DNA from: Sclerodactyla briareus
Taxonomy: Eukaryota; Echinodermata; Holothuroidea; Dendrochirotida; Sclerodactylidae
Direction: 5' to 3'
DNA length: 64,000 bases
Assembly (NCBI GenBank): GCA_026419785.1
Contig: JAODTK010005598.1
Span: 157,786 to 221,785, forward strand
This document shows positions 22,846-33,400 of the stretch, one piece after another. The position numbers and the translations under genes are program-made. Each line of letters begins with the position of its first letter. The first letter of the stretch is position 1. The notes under the pieces are model-generated. The model saw nothing but the letters and a program-made list of their open reading frames with translations, did no database searches and was not told the origin of the DNA.

Positions 22846-24855
22846 AGTACTGCGTCGCATCGGTAAAACCAATAGGAAAAGTGCAAAGTGAGACGAGGCG
22901 GTTTGAAAATGTTTATAACATTTATTCCCACGTTTCGGGTTTTAAAAAACCCTGTATCGAGGATATACTACTTGTAACTACTACACAGCCCCTACTTAAA
23001 AAACGCGCGTGAAGAAATGTTTTGCACGCAATAAATAGCAAGTAAAAATACGCGCGTTATGGTTTGTCTCATCCCTATTGCTAAATTGCTGAGCAACAAA
23101 GAGCAAATCGCGCATTACTATCTAAACAATTTCCCAGTTACTAAGATGACCGGTGGGAGCGCGTATTGGAAATAATGACAATAATATGGCTAACCAAACT
23201 GTATAACAGATGGAAGAGAAAAGTAAAAAAATGCATGATAGGAACGGTATTACTGAAAAACGCATAATATTATCTGATAGTGAAACTGCGAGAACGGTGT
23301 GTGGTAAACTTGCTAGAATAAAATGAAATTGAATTTAGTGTTATAACATCGCTTTCTGTTTCAGCGTTCCTAGCCTCTATATAAATCTGTCTCTGTCACT
23401 AGACGGTCATTAGTCGGTTTACACTTGCCCTTCGTGATAACGGATACGCTGAAAGCCGTTATAGAACACAAAGAGTGGAAACATTGACGATGAAGTGGGC
23501 AGCGACTGGCATACACGCGCGTTCATCCTAATTGATCGGAGGTGTTTGTGTCCTGTATGCCAGTCGCCCGTTTTGTTTCACTACAGTCTTTTACAGCATT
23601 CCCCAGTTCGTGAATTGTGATAGCATACACAACACCACAGGTGATACAAGAAAAATGACCTTTGACCTGATATGATCCATTGACCCCAGTAAGAATGGGT
23701 TGTGTATCTTTAGTTACCACTGCGCAAGTGTTACAATATGGGCGCCGGTTGCAGGGGAAGGTGCCATGAGGATTCTCTGGAGTGTTCTGGGTGAGATGCG
23801 ACGCTCGCACAAGGTGTTGGCTAGGTTACTGTCCCTCCTGAACGCAGTGGTTGGATGATCTGAAAAGATGTCCTGGGTTGATGGGTCCGACATCAACGTT
23901 TTGTAATGGCTACAGATGATATTCCTGATGGGAATTATTGTGGGTGGTGGGGAACGGCAAACACATGGGATCCCATTTCGATTATTGCGTTCATTCGTGG
24001 TTTGAAGTGCGGTGTCATGTTGCACACGACTTACACGTTGTTTCGCGGCGCTTATAACGTCTGAAGGGTACTGGCGCTCCCTAAAGAACCCCTCCAATTG
24101 TTTACTGGCCTGACTCAAACTTGTCTTCGTCAGACAATGCGGCGCGCACGAAGTAGTTGGGAATAGGGAATGACCATGATAAATGATTGGGGGGTTGTGA
24201 CTAGAAGTATGATTGCAGATAGGTTATGTGAACCGTTGGCTTGAAATGTACATCAGAGCCTATCGGCCATTGCAATAGATACTGACATATTCTAGAAGGG
24301 GGACCGAGGATGAGAAACTACATGAGTAATTAAGAAAGGAGATATGTCACTGACAAAAGGATAGAGTCGCAACCTCCTGTTGGGTACCCCTCGCCACACC
24401 GATGATGGTCATCACTATAGCGTTGATGATAGGATTGGACGGTCCCTTAAACTCACGAAATATCTGGTCCTCGAAAAGACCCATAGTGAGAAGGCGATGC
24501 TGGTCCCATCTTGGTTCCCATAGCAACTCCCTTGATTTGCTAGGAATGCCGTCCCATGAACTGGAAAACAATTCGTCTTCAAGCACGCTCGGTGAGTCTC
24601 TGGACGATGGTATGCGTAAGAAACGTCTTGTCGTCCCTCTTTTCGAGGTAGAAACGCAGTGCCTTCAGTGCTGCAGAAGTGTGGGAGGGAGGTGTAAAGG
24701 CTTTTCACGGTCCATGGTGGAAATGAAAAGAAAACTGTCTGCGTGATCTTCAGTAGGGGTTTCAGGTAGGTTGTACACCCTGTATCAAGTCGAGAAAAAT
24801 GTTGTATCCTGTACAAACATAAACATTTCACCGCATCCGTCTACACTTTTCAACC
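22846..24855 (-). mobile_element. Penelope-like retroelement, 5'-truncated, RT plus GIY-YIG
   Basis: Read on the minus strand from about 24,800: a QDTTFFS-like and EDHADSFLF block, then VKSLYTSLPH (about 24,710-24,680), ALRF/FLPRKE, LKTNCFPVHG, GVAMGTKMGP (about 24,533-24,500) and a YSDD catalytic box (about 24,420-24,409). Next come a SSHNPP-type linker and ASKQLEGFFRERQYPSDV (about 24,105-24,055). The GIY-YIG region follows with FPCNRRPYCNTC (paired cysteines) and VKGHFSCITCGVVYAIT (about 23,670-23,618), and a YNGFQRIRY block near 23,455. The ORF appears to end near 23,345. Penelope-group elements combine an RT close to telomerase with a GIY-YIG endonuclease. The N-terminus before LYTSLPH is missing and at least six frame breaks occur, so it is a dead copy, allowing for assembly indels. 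Confidence 0.88.
22929..22960 (-). other. 3'-UTR hairpin of the Penelope-like element
   Basis: GGGTTTTAAAAAACCC forms a 7-bp stem flanked by CGTTTC; on the minus strand it reads CAGGGTTTTTTAAAACCC followed by GAAACGTGGG. A short hairpin followed by CCGAAACG after the ORF is a pattern I associate with this type of element. A similar signature occurs at 28,401-28,445. Confidence 0.6.
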
Positions 24856-24861
24856 TTTTTC

Positions 24862-24955
24862 CTATATCTATATATTATATATATATATCTATATATATCT
24901 CTATATATATATATATATATATAGATATATAGATATTAATATATCTATATTTGTT
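24862..24955. repeat. AT-rich (TA)n microsatellite
   Basis: About 95 bases of TATATA with ATCT/AGAT interruptions, immediately outside the 5' (truncated) end of the Penelope-like element. Confidence 0.95.
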
Positions 24956-26530
24956 TGGCATCTGAAATCAAGTAGTGCTTATACGAATTAATCCATATAT
25001 GTAGGCATATGTTGTGGATAACAACATGTCATTATAAAGCAAATGCGCATGAGAAGTTAGTATTTCTCTTTTTAAATCATAATGTAGTTACATAATGTTT
25101 GTACCAGTGATGAATCTCCAAGTATGATGGTGGATGAGTAGATGTGAACATAGACAGGCGAGCCCAAATTCGTTCATCTTCGAAATATACTTGGGGCCTA
25201 ATGAACCGCGACACATGATGCACGCGATCAATTACGCATGACCAAGAGACACAGTAACGCGAAGTCGCTATGAGCTGGTACGGTGCGAGCTAAGCCAGTT
25301 GGCTACTTGGCAGCTCGATCAAGGTAACATCGTCGAATGAGTGCGTAATCAAGTCTATGGCGGGCATATTCGAGTTATTTGCATTTAATTCGACTTGAGA
25401 CAAACGTTTTTTCTCCGAGAAGAAATCTCTACAGTACGTACCTCAAAGTCAAACCTCAAGGGGACTAATTCTGGTGACGGTAATTCAAACCCTCCTTCAT
25501 AGCCATACACTTTAAGGCAGCATATCTAGGGATGAATGAATCGGTTGTTCGGGACCTGCCTCAGCTACTCCAGCAATTGTATACCCTCATTAATAATCAG
25601 TTTCGTCACTTCGTCAGTCAACCCTGTACGATTTTTTGTATCCATCGTGATCCACGTGTACAGAAAATCGAAGGGAATTTTAGTTGTAGGCGCTACTTCT
25701 CCGACCACATGACAAAATTGAAAGGTGGATTTAAGTCAATGTAGGCCTTACCATACCATAAAGTAATTTTGAAAATATCGATCTAGATTTCAATTCATTC
25801 CCCGACACTAATAGTACCTACATATGTACGTGGAATTTTAAATTATGCTCAATGTGAGTAGGCCAGCCCGCAGGCAGGGAGGGCGTGGCTATCTCAACTT
25901 AACCGCGTTGCGTAGTATTTTGACCTAGGTGCCTCCAATAATGGCGCTCTGTTGGGACGGCGCCCCCCCCCCCCCCTCAATCGTGAAATACAAACGCCGA
26001 ACCTCGCCCATGCGATTCACCCCGTCCCCGAGGATTATTACCTCGGGCCTTCATCGCTCTTGTCATCCACCAAAACATCCCAAATTAACCGGGAAGTGAT
26101 CCAGCCGCTGGAGCAGAGGCTCGACGGCCCTGCGCTAAATCTCAGGAAAAGTAAATAGCGGTAAATTCTTGCATTGCGTAACCAGCTCGGTCGAATATTG
26201 TGTGGAGTACGTCCCTACCTGAGTCTTATGAGCCGCCTGAATAATTCTGTAGTACGTTACCGAGTCATTGAAGGTTCCAACGCACCCACTGCCCAGCATC
26301 ATGTTTTTTTAAACCGAAAATGTATGTGAGGCATCTTAGTTTCTCTCCTGCAGCAAATTGTGTGTTTCACTCCATATGGGGATGTTTCCCAGCCTTTGCC
26401 TAGTGTACACTATACCATGTGTATTCCCCGATGCTGAGCATGAGTGTACTTTAATTGATTGCGACAAAGGTCCATCCCCATTTGGTCGCATCACAACTTT
26501 GTTTTGTTTTTTAAATGAAGGACAAGGGTC
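24956..26530. other. No recognisable gene; GC-rich repeat relic at 25,930-25,980
   Basis: GGTGCCTCCAATAATGGCGC followed by a 14-base C run (25,963-25,976) resembles the GCTCCGC/C-run element of 14-21 kb. Short ORFs at 25,532-25,744 and 25,952-26,158 have no recognisable domain. Confidence 0.5.
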
Positions 26531-26534
26531 TTAA

Positions 26535-26600
26535 AAGGCTGGGTACAGGTTTTCAGTCTGACAGTTTCCAGTCCGACACGTCTTCAGTTCGAACACTAGC
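26535..26600 (-). repeat. Relic of the 6.6-7.0 kb minisatellite
   Basis: GGGTACAGGTTTTCAGTCTG and CAGTCCGACACGTC resemble the reverse complement of the end of the minisatellite near 6990 (GGGTACACGTCATTAGTCCG and GACACGTC). Only about 60 bases are recognisable. Confidence 0.45.
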
Positions 26601-27329
26601 AAGCACGATGGAATAGAAGGTGCGGAACAAAAAAACAATCGGACACACGTGACAGGCTAAGCACGCGAATAGCTGTTACAGCACCTGGTACGACATTGTG
26701 AAACAGGAGGGACTGCTGAGGTTGCAGGCATGGATCAGTATTTGTAGGCAAATAAATGTCAGAGGATTTTAACTCTCTATAAAGAATTACACAAGCCCAC
26801 TGCAACTGAATTCCACTATGTTGTTCGTTTGTTGGTATTCCCCTCAATAAAATTAAAAAAACAGGAACAGAATACAGAAACATATAACAAATTAAAAAAC
26901 ACGCCATAAACAAAGACGGACGGAAATTGTGGCCCTCTTCGAAGGAAACCCTCAGGGACAGTCCAGAGACCTAATTCAGGACTCTAAATGTTCTAAAGCC
27001 TAAACAGCCTGGGGTTTATTGTACCCTTAATTACACCGTTTAGGGAGTTATTGGCAATCAGATTTTTTTTCTATGATATACTTGCGAGCAGAGGATCGAT
27101 TCCTATTCGAGGCCCAGCAAGGGTTGCAGGACATGGATACTGCACCTAATTGTCAGAGCGAATCCTTCCAGGTACACGGAATAGGCAATGCCTCTAACTG
27201 TGGGGTGGGGGTGTATCACACGCAGACGGCACTCGCAAATTGCTACCCCTCGTTTGTCCTGCTCCAATTCCTTGTGCTGAGGCGCCCAGCGAGAAGGCAA
27301 AAGGTTTCCATTTTTAAAGTCTTTGGTAT

Positions 27330-27401
27330 GAACTCGACCGGGATATGAAACCCGGTTTGCTGGGTGGAAGGCCGACGCTCACCAACTGGCCAAACACTCG
27401 G
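27330..27401 (-). mobile_element. tRNA-derived SINE head, unit 1
   Basis: On the minus strand there is a TTTGGCCAGTTGGT A-box-like word, a GCGTCGGCCTTCCACCC anticodon-arm-like segment and a CGGGTTTCATATCCCGGTCG B-box arm. It is more decayed than the copy at 27,870-27,940. Confidence 0.6.
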
Positions 27402-27869
27402 TTGGCACAGTTGGTACAGTTGGTAGACCAGAAGCTGTATATTGTCTGTAGACTGTTCATTTTTGGTTTCGGACCAATCTCATCATTAACCGGAGGCACC
27501 ACCAGGTAACTATAATTGCTTTGTACGATAACTCCAGGACGCCTGAATTAGATGCGAGGGACTCAACCCTATACATCCGAGTTAGGGAGTTATGGCATCA
27601 GATTTTTTTTTTCTATGATATACTTGAACAGAGCAGAGGATCGATCTTATTCAAAGCCCAGCAACGGCGGAGACCTGGATACTGCAACAAATTGTCAGCT
27701 GCGAATCCTTCACAGTACACGGAAAAGGCAATGCCCTTAACTGTGGGGGGGGGTCTTCACACGCCGAGGGCAACTCGCAAATTGCCTACCCCTCGAATGT
27801 CCCTGCTCCAATCCCATGTGCTGATCGCCTAGCGAGAAGGCAAGGTTCCATTTTTAAAGTCTTCAGCAT

Positions 27870-27940
27870 GACCCGACCAGGGCTATCGACCCGGTCACTG
27901 GGTGGAAGGCCGACGCTCTACCACTGTGCCAACCACTCGG
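27870..27940 (-). mobile_element. tRNA-derived SINE head, unit 2 (Gly-like)
   Basis: Minus strand: TTGGCACAGTGGTAGAGCG fits the pol III A box, GGCCTTCCACC gives a TCC anticodon-like loop as in glycine tRNA, and CCGGGTCGATAGCCCTGG fits a slightly mutated B box. Acceptor pairing is poor, so this is a SINE head and not a tRNA gene. Confidence 0.68.
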
Positions 27941-27953
27941 TTGGCACAGTGGT
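27920..27953. other. 15-bp perfect hairpin duplicating the SINE A box
   Basis: CCACTGTGCCAACC at 27,921-27,934 and GGTTGGCACAGTGG at 27,939-27,952 are exact reverse complements around the loop ACTC, and the flanking A/T pair extends the stem to 15 bp. An A box therefore faces outward on both strands. Unit 1 has the same arrangement at 27,381-27,415 with indels. Confidence 0.85.
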
Positions 27954-28309
27954 TTATAGAGCGATCCCCGTGGTAAACAGATGCTGCATATTGTCTGTAG
28001 ACTGTTTCATTTTTGTTCGACATCTCCTCATTTAACCTGAGGCACCACCAGGGTAACTATAATGCTTATTGTACGATAACTCCAGCTGCATGAATTAGAG
28101 GCAGGGACATTAACCCTATCATCCGAAGGAATGTGAATTGAGATTTGAGAGACTTGCAAACTCTTCGGAAGACTTTAAAACCACGACCAACAACAAGCCT
28201 AGTCTAGGTGTGGTTGAATTAAGAATGGCACAAAAATGGTAAGAATGTTTCTTTTCTTATGAGAAATTAGGTTTATTATTGTTTTTCCTAAAAAATTAGT
28301 ACTGGCATT

Positions 28310-28930
28310 TCCCTGTCAAAACAGTACTCAAGTCCAAGACCAAGACTACATAGTGAGAGTTAGCTCTTTGATGTCCTCTATAACAAATAAAAATACAAAA
28401 ACCCTGCGTTTCGGGTCAGATAATAACTGAAAATCTTCATCAAAGACAGAAGATACAACTATCATAATCATGTAAAATTAGGTTATGTTTAGATAACCAG
28501 TTTGAGATCAAGAAAGAATGCCATCTATATGTCCACCATCTATTGCCAAAAACCGAATAGATTCAGGGTTTTTTGCCAAGGATAGTATGATCAACAGTGT
28601 CACCTGCTTTTTGGAGATTCACTGAAATGTTTTAGGTATTTCCGTTCTGATATAATCAATTATGAACATAGGAGAGACATCGGTCAGTGGGATCCACGGA
28701 AACCAGATTGAAGCTATGGAGAGATCCATTCTTCGAAAGATGTTTTCGAGTTGGAACTAATATGTTCAGGATGTGGGAAGGGATTCCAGAATGCGGAGGT
28801 CTGTATTTACAAGCCTCTGCTTTTTGGACAATTGCCTGACTTCCACCGAGAACAGTTCGTGGTTATAGAGAGATTAACGATTGTGAGGCAGCAGGAACCC
28901 TTAATTCCTCTAACCATCTTCTAGAAACTT
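28310..28930 (-). mobile_element. Non-LTR-type reverse transcriptase remnant with Penelope-like 3' signature
   Basis: On the minus strand at 28,602-28,588 the codons read DTVDH, the core of the AFDTVDH..LL..KL block of non-LTR reverse transcriptases. It is preceded by a degraded MFIIDYIRTE block (about 28,665) and followed by PESIRF and WFKSYLS-like remnants. Immediately after (28,445-28,401) is CTTTGATGAAGATTTTCAGT, then ACCCGAAACGCAGGG, which resembles the hairpin/GAAACG end of the element at 22.9 kb. The two parts may belong to different insertions. Strongly decayed. Confidence 0.5.
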
Positions 28931-29034
28931 ACCCTGAATACAATTCAAGAGAACACTTGTGTTTGGATATAAGAAATTACAGCTCTTCTATTCAGTTTTT
29001 TTTTCTCCTGGGAAACCCCCAGGTTATCGCGCAT

Positions 29035-29240
29035 GGGGAGGGCGCCTAGATGCCATTGGAGGTGTTCGGAGGAGCCCATTCAATTGTAGCGCCCCAATCG
29101 GGTGTGCTAAGCGCAAACGACTCCCTGACCGTGCGGTGGTGGGTTCGATAGGCGGCTGTAGGCCACCTCTGCAAGAATGCGCAGGTGGACAAACCTGTGT
29201 GATAATAAACTACGAACCAAGGACACAAAGGAAACACAAA
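29035..29240 (+). mobile_element. tRNA-derived SINE fragment
   Basis: GTGTGCTAAGCGC (A-box-like, shortened), then ACGACTCCCTGACCGTGCGG, then TGGTGGGTTCGATAGGCGGC (B box at about 29,141-29,155) follow in tRNA order with normal spacing. The unit continues into a short body ending in an A-rich segment (AAACACAAACAGGTG). Pol III promoter function is doubtful. Confidence 0.55.
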
Positions 29241-30490
29241 CAGGTGAAACACATTTGTGAAGCTTAACCTTCCATTAACAAAATCCGCTGCCCACCTTGG
29301 GGTGACGCGTTTTCGACTTACACAGGCAATGCAAATGATGCTGAACCTCAAGTATTTTCGAAATTATTACTGGTAATTATGCACCGAAGTATGGACATCT
29401 GCCATTACGAGATACATCTACAGGAGTATTCGGCAACTTGCAACTGCTAGACCTAGAATCCAAATAAAAGCAATCAACCAGACCGAAATTACATGCGAAT
29501 CTTTGTTATAGTACTAACACAGATTACCTAATCGGTAGAATGAAAGATACGGTCACACCAGTATTGATATTTACAAGTGTCAACATTTCATAACACACTA
29601 AAAAAAAAATACACTTAAAAAATACTACTGTCACGTATATGCTATGAAATATCCAGCAACGAGCTGAAATATCTAGCAATTTATGGGGATCCCTAACAAA
29701 TATAACCATATTAAACCTAAAATCCTATCTGTGGAAACCAGCATAGCAACTACGAGTCCATACCAAACAAAATGGGCGTCGGCTGTACACCGTAAACACA
29801 CGGAACTAATTTGCGCGTGCATGAATGAAAATACCCGTTTGGGGAAACACTGGATATCGGCCTAATAATTACAACCTCACTACGCCTACACCTATTACGA
29901 TTATTAATAGCCGAAATGGCCCACGGTCCCTACAGGTCAGAGGAATAATACAGACTTAACCTTTCTGTTTTTGAACAAAAGCAAGTGCCACTAGTCGTAA
30001 CGTGAGCTCTCACCCATAGGTTAATCCGTCCACATGGCCGCCCTATGGACGCAAAGTTCCGGAAATCCACCGTAAGGTGGCGACACACGACGAAAGGTTT
30101 GAGGACAAAACTTTAATTGTTAGTAGTCTGATCGACGGTTAATGGTTTGAAACGCAATTATCGGTGTACAGCCGGCCTGATGGCGTTGAAAGCATTAGGA
30201 AATACCTTGCTATATTTTCAAAGCGACTAAGAAATCATTGAAAATATTTTCGGCAGGCGCGTTATTTTGGCGGAAATTGAGGATTTCGGGCGATTACCGT
30301 AAAGTTTCTGACGTCATAGAACTATGACCCGGGTTTTTTCGGGCAGGATTACGTAATCGTTCTGACGTCCTTATAACCTATCAAACAACAAAAACAATAA
30401 AAAACAACAACAATAACAATAACAACAACGAACAATAACAACAACATCGGGAATGGCCACACCCCAACACCACCACGTCAAGACGTCGTA
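29241..30490. other. No recognisable gene; AAC-rich tract at 30,383-30,446
   Basis: (AAC)n and AATAAC repeats span 30,383-30,446. ORFs at 29,524-29,709 and 29,683-29,865 are short and unrecognised. Confidence 0.5.
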
Positions 30491-30499
30491 GAATTATTC

Positions 30500-33400
30500 T
30501 CCCGTTTTCATAATATTTTGCTCTTCCATTTTTCGTCATTAGTCCTATTTGCTGCGTGAGGGTGTGGTCTGTGTCGTATCTGTGTTTGGAGCTGTTTGAG
30601 TCTCGTCAGCGTGAAGTGTTCCTTTTTGGGGATATTTTTGCTCTAGGCCACTCGTTTCTCTCCCTCCCTAGCAAAGGCCTCCCGAGATTTTCTGCCTTCC
30701 GTACTGGTTGTCATTAGCTGTCATAGGTTAGGGCAATTACCTTGGCGGGATGTCCGCTGTGGTGGAGTGGTGAGTGTGCTATTGTATTTGCGTAAGCCTT
30801 ATTGTCCAGTTTGTCTCTTGCCCTTGTTCTGCTCCGTGGGCAGGGTACAGGTAGCCTCTGGCATTCTTTTGTCTACAGTATTGATTTTTTTTCTCCGTAA
30901 GTGAGTTAGTGCGCTTGCTTCTGAGTGGGGTTGTATTTATATCTGATTGTGTTATAGTGTAGCCATATTAGTTTTCTTCGTATTATTTTGACTATTAATG
31001 GATTCTTAGTCGTAAGTGCGACCGGGTCGAAATAAATCGGGTGGTTTTAAATTAAACTATGTGTTTGTGAGTGTTTTCCTTTACTCATTTTTTTTCTTCT
31101 TCTGCAATTCAGTATTTTTCATGGTAGGCCCCCTACTATTTCATTTCTGTACTATTTTTCTTCTATTTATTTGCTGTTTGGGGAGGGGAGGAGAGGCTGC
31201 TAGATGTCAGGGGTTTGAATGTGGATCGAGTTATCTGAAGTCGGGGGTGAGCTTTTGAGGACACTAAGGCGGATGGGTAATTATAGATGTAAGAGTGGCA
31301 TAGCACGAGCCGAGCTTTGTGAAGCGAGGCTTGGGCACGTGAGTGTCAGTGGGAAGAGGTTAGGAGGGGTGCTGCGCCGATAAACGGGAAGAGTAGTGGC
31401 TTGAATCGCTGGCCTTGACACTAGGAATAGTTTTAGTGTGTGGCAGTTGAGGAGGGCGGTGCAGGGGGGGGTGCGTCGTGGATGGAGTGGGGGGGGGGAG
31501 AGAGATGGGGGGGGAGAGAGTGGGAGAAGGAGAGTGGGAGGGGAAGGAGGAGAGGGACGGTACCGAGGAGGGGGACAGTCAGAGCGGGGTTCCAGTCGCG
31601 GTGGATGGAAGGGAAGGTGGACTTGGGAGGGAAAGGTAAAAGGGGAAGTGTTTTGCTGGTGGGGGTTCGGATTGTCCGGTATGTGGAAAGGGAATTTAGT
31701 CGCATAAATAAGCTGAAGCATACGAGCGTGTTGTTGTCTCCCGGGGGCTAGGGTGGAGGATATTAGTTGCGAGGGAAACAGGATCGTGGGGGATGAGGAG
31801 GGTGGTGGTGTCGAGATAGGCAATAATAATCTCGGGGGTGACAGTCAGCACATCCAAGATCCCGATTCCGTGGACTGTGGTGCAGGCTGAAGCCCACGGG
31901 TCGAAGTCGCGATTTGTGGCATTCACCTAGGTGTGACGTAGCGTTGCTAGTAGGACGATAGCGGGTCTCAATAGGTGCTTAAATTAGAGGTGTGCTGGGG
32001 ACGGGCGTTCAGTTTGTGGATGTTTCGGGTTTCTGGGTAAGGAGGGATCTTCGCTAAGGATGATGGTCTTTCACCTTAATGGTGCGGGGGCTTCACTGTT
32101 AGGCAAGTTGTGTCATCCGGCGTGGAAGGGTTGTTAAATAAAATTTGGGGGCCGAGGGTTTCAGGTGTCCGTAGGTTACTGGCAGGGTTGTAAATAGTAA
32201 GCATCCAGTGGGGGTCTGGCGAGGTCAACAGTTAGCGATAGATATGTTAGCAGCTGTCTTTTTTCTGGGTGGCTAATGTTCAAAGTTATATCAGGAAAAG
32301 TTGATGAGTTGCAGATTTAGTCCAGGAACGCAAGCCTGACGTCATTGGTATTGACAAGTCGTGGTTTGAACAGGATATTTCACAGCCGCGAAGTTCAACC
32401 TTCCTGGTTTGTTGTGTATTAGGCAGAGATGGATAGATACTCTCCGTGGCATGGTGGTGGGAGTTTTGTGTATTGAGGGTCTGACTGAATAGTTTTGAGA
32501 AGGCCAGATTGGTTTTGTAAGTTTTGTAAAACTCAGCGCGGTGGTTTGGTTGTGAAAATCGCTAAATCATCTGGTATTCCCAGCTCTTTATCAGTTGGCG
32601 TTGTGTACCGTTATCCAAATAGCTCGAAGACAAAACAAACTCTTTCTTTCAGAAATGCTTTTCGAAGTGTCTGGGAAGAGTACAATTATTATGGGTGATT
32701 TTAATTATTCAGATATTTCTTGGTCTAATGGTAATAGTGGCAGTATGGATCTGGCTTTTTCCAATGTCACGCAGGATTGTTCCCTTTCTCAGCATGTACA
32801 TTTCCTACCAGAAAGCATAATTTTTGGATTTAGTTTTGAGCAGTGATCAAGAGTCTGTAGATAATGGAGAGAGCTTGGGTAAAGCTCGGTGGCAAGTGAT
32901 ACGATATTTAGCTTTTCATGTGTCTTGTTCTGTCAATAATCCCACCAGGAGGGAGAGCTTGGCCTTGTTTCGCGAAGCCGATGTGGATGGCATGATTTCC
33001 AGGTTTTAGCGAAGTAGAATGGCATAAATTGTTAGAAAGTACGAATGTGTTGACTCTTGGAATGGTTTCATGTAAAAGGTGAACAAGGTTAGAACGTTTA
33101 CGTTCCTTGGAGGGGAGGAAAACGTCGCAGTAAGAACAAGAGGCCTTCTTGGCTGAAAAGGGAAGTTTTTCTCGCCATCAACAAGCGACGCTTATGTCGA
33201 CTTTATCGTTCTTCGGGTCCGTGTCTATTATAGAGGATTTCAAAGTTCAGCAAAAGCATTTCCGCGTTAGTTTCTGGCCCAAAACTTGATTTTAGAGAGG
33301 CAGAGGCTCTAATATCAAGGAGAATACCTCGTGCATTTTTCTCTTATGTGAGGGGGATAGGGGAAGCAGAAAGTCAAGGACAGCATTGGTCCTGGGATTG

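Larger units (their letters stand above)
27041..28126. repeat. Two tandem 542-bp units, each with a tRNA-like SINE head
   Basis: TAGGGAGTTAT begins units at 27,041 and 27,583, and CATCCGA ends them at about 27,580 and 28,126. Matching blocks run throughout: TTTCTATGATATACTTG, GCAGAGGATCGAT, TTCCATTTTTAAAGTCTT, GGGTGGAAGGCCGACGCTC, ACTCGGTTGGCACAG, TATTGTCTGTAGACTG and GGCACCACCAGG. The units differ by many single-base indels in homopolymers and fewer substitutions. Each contains a tRNA-like region on the minus strand. ORFs here (27,073-27,348; 27,521-27,832) are not conserved in frame between units, so the repeat is non-coding. Confidence 0.92.

Noticed and set aside
31281..31823. 180-codon Pro/Ser-rich minus-strand ORF
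   Set aside because: It is the antisense of the polypurine tract inside a plus-strand retrotransposon.
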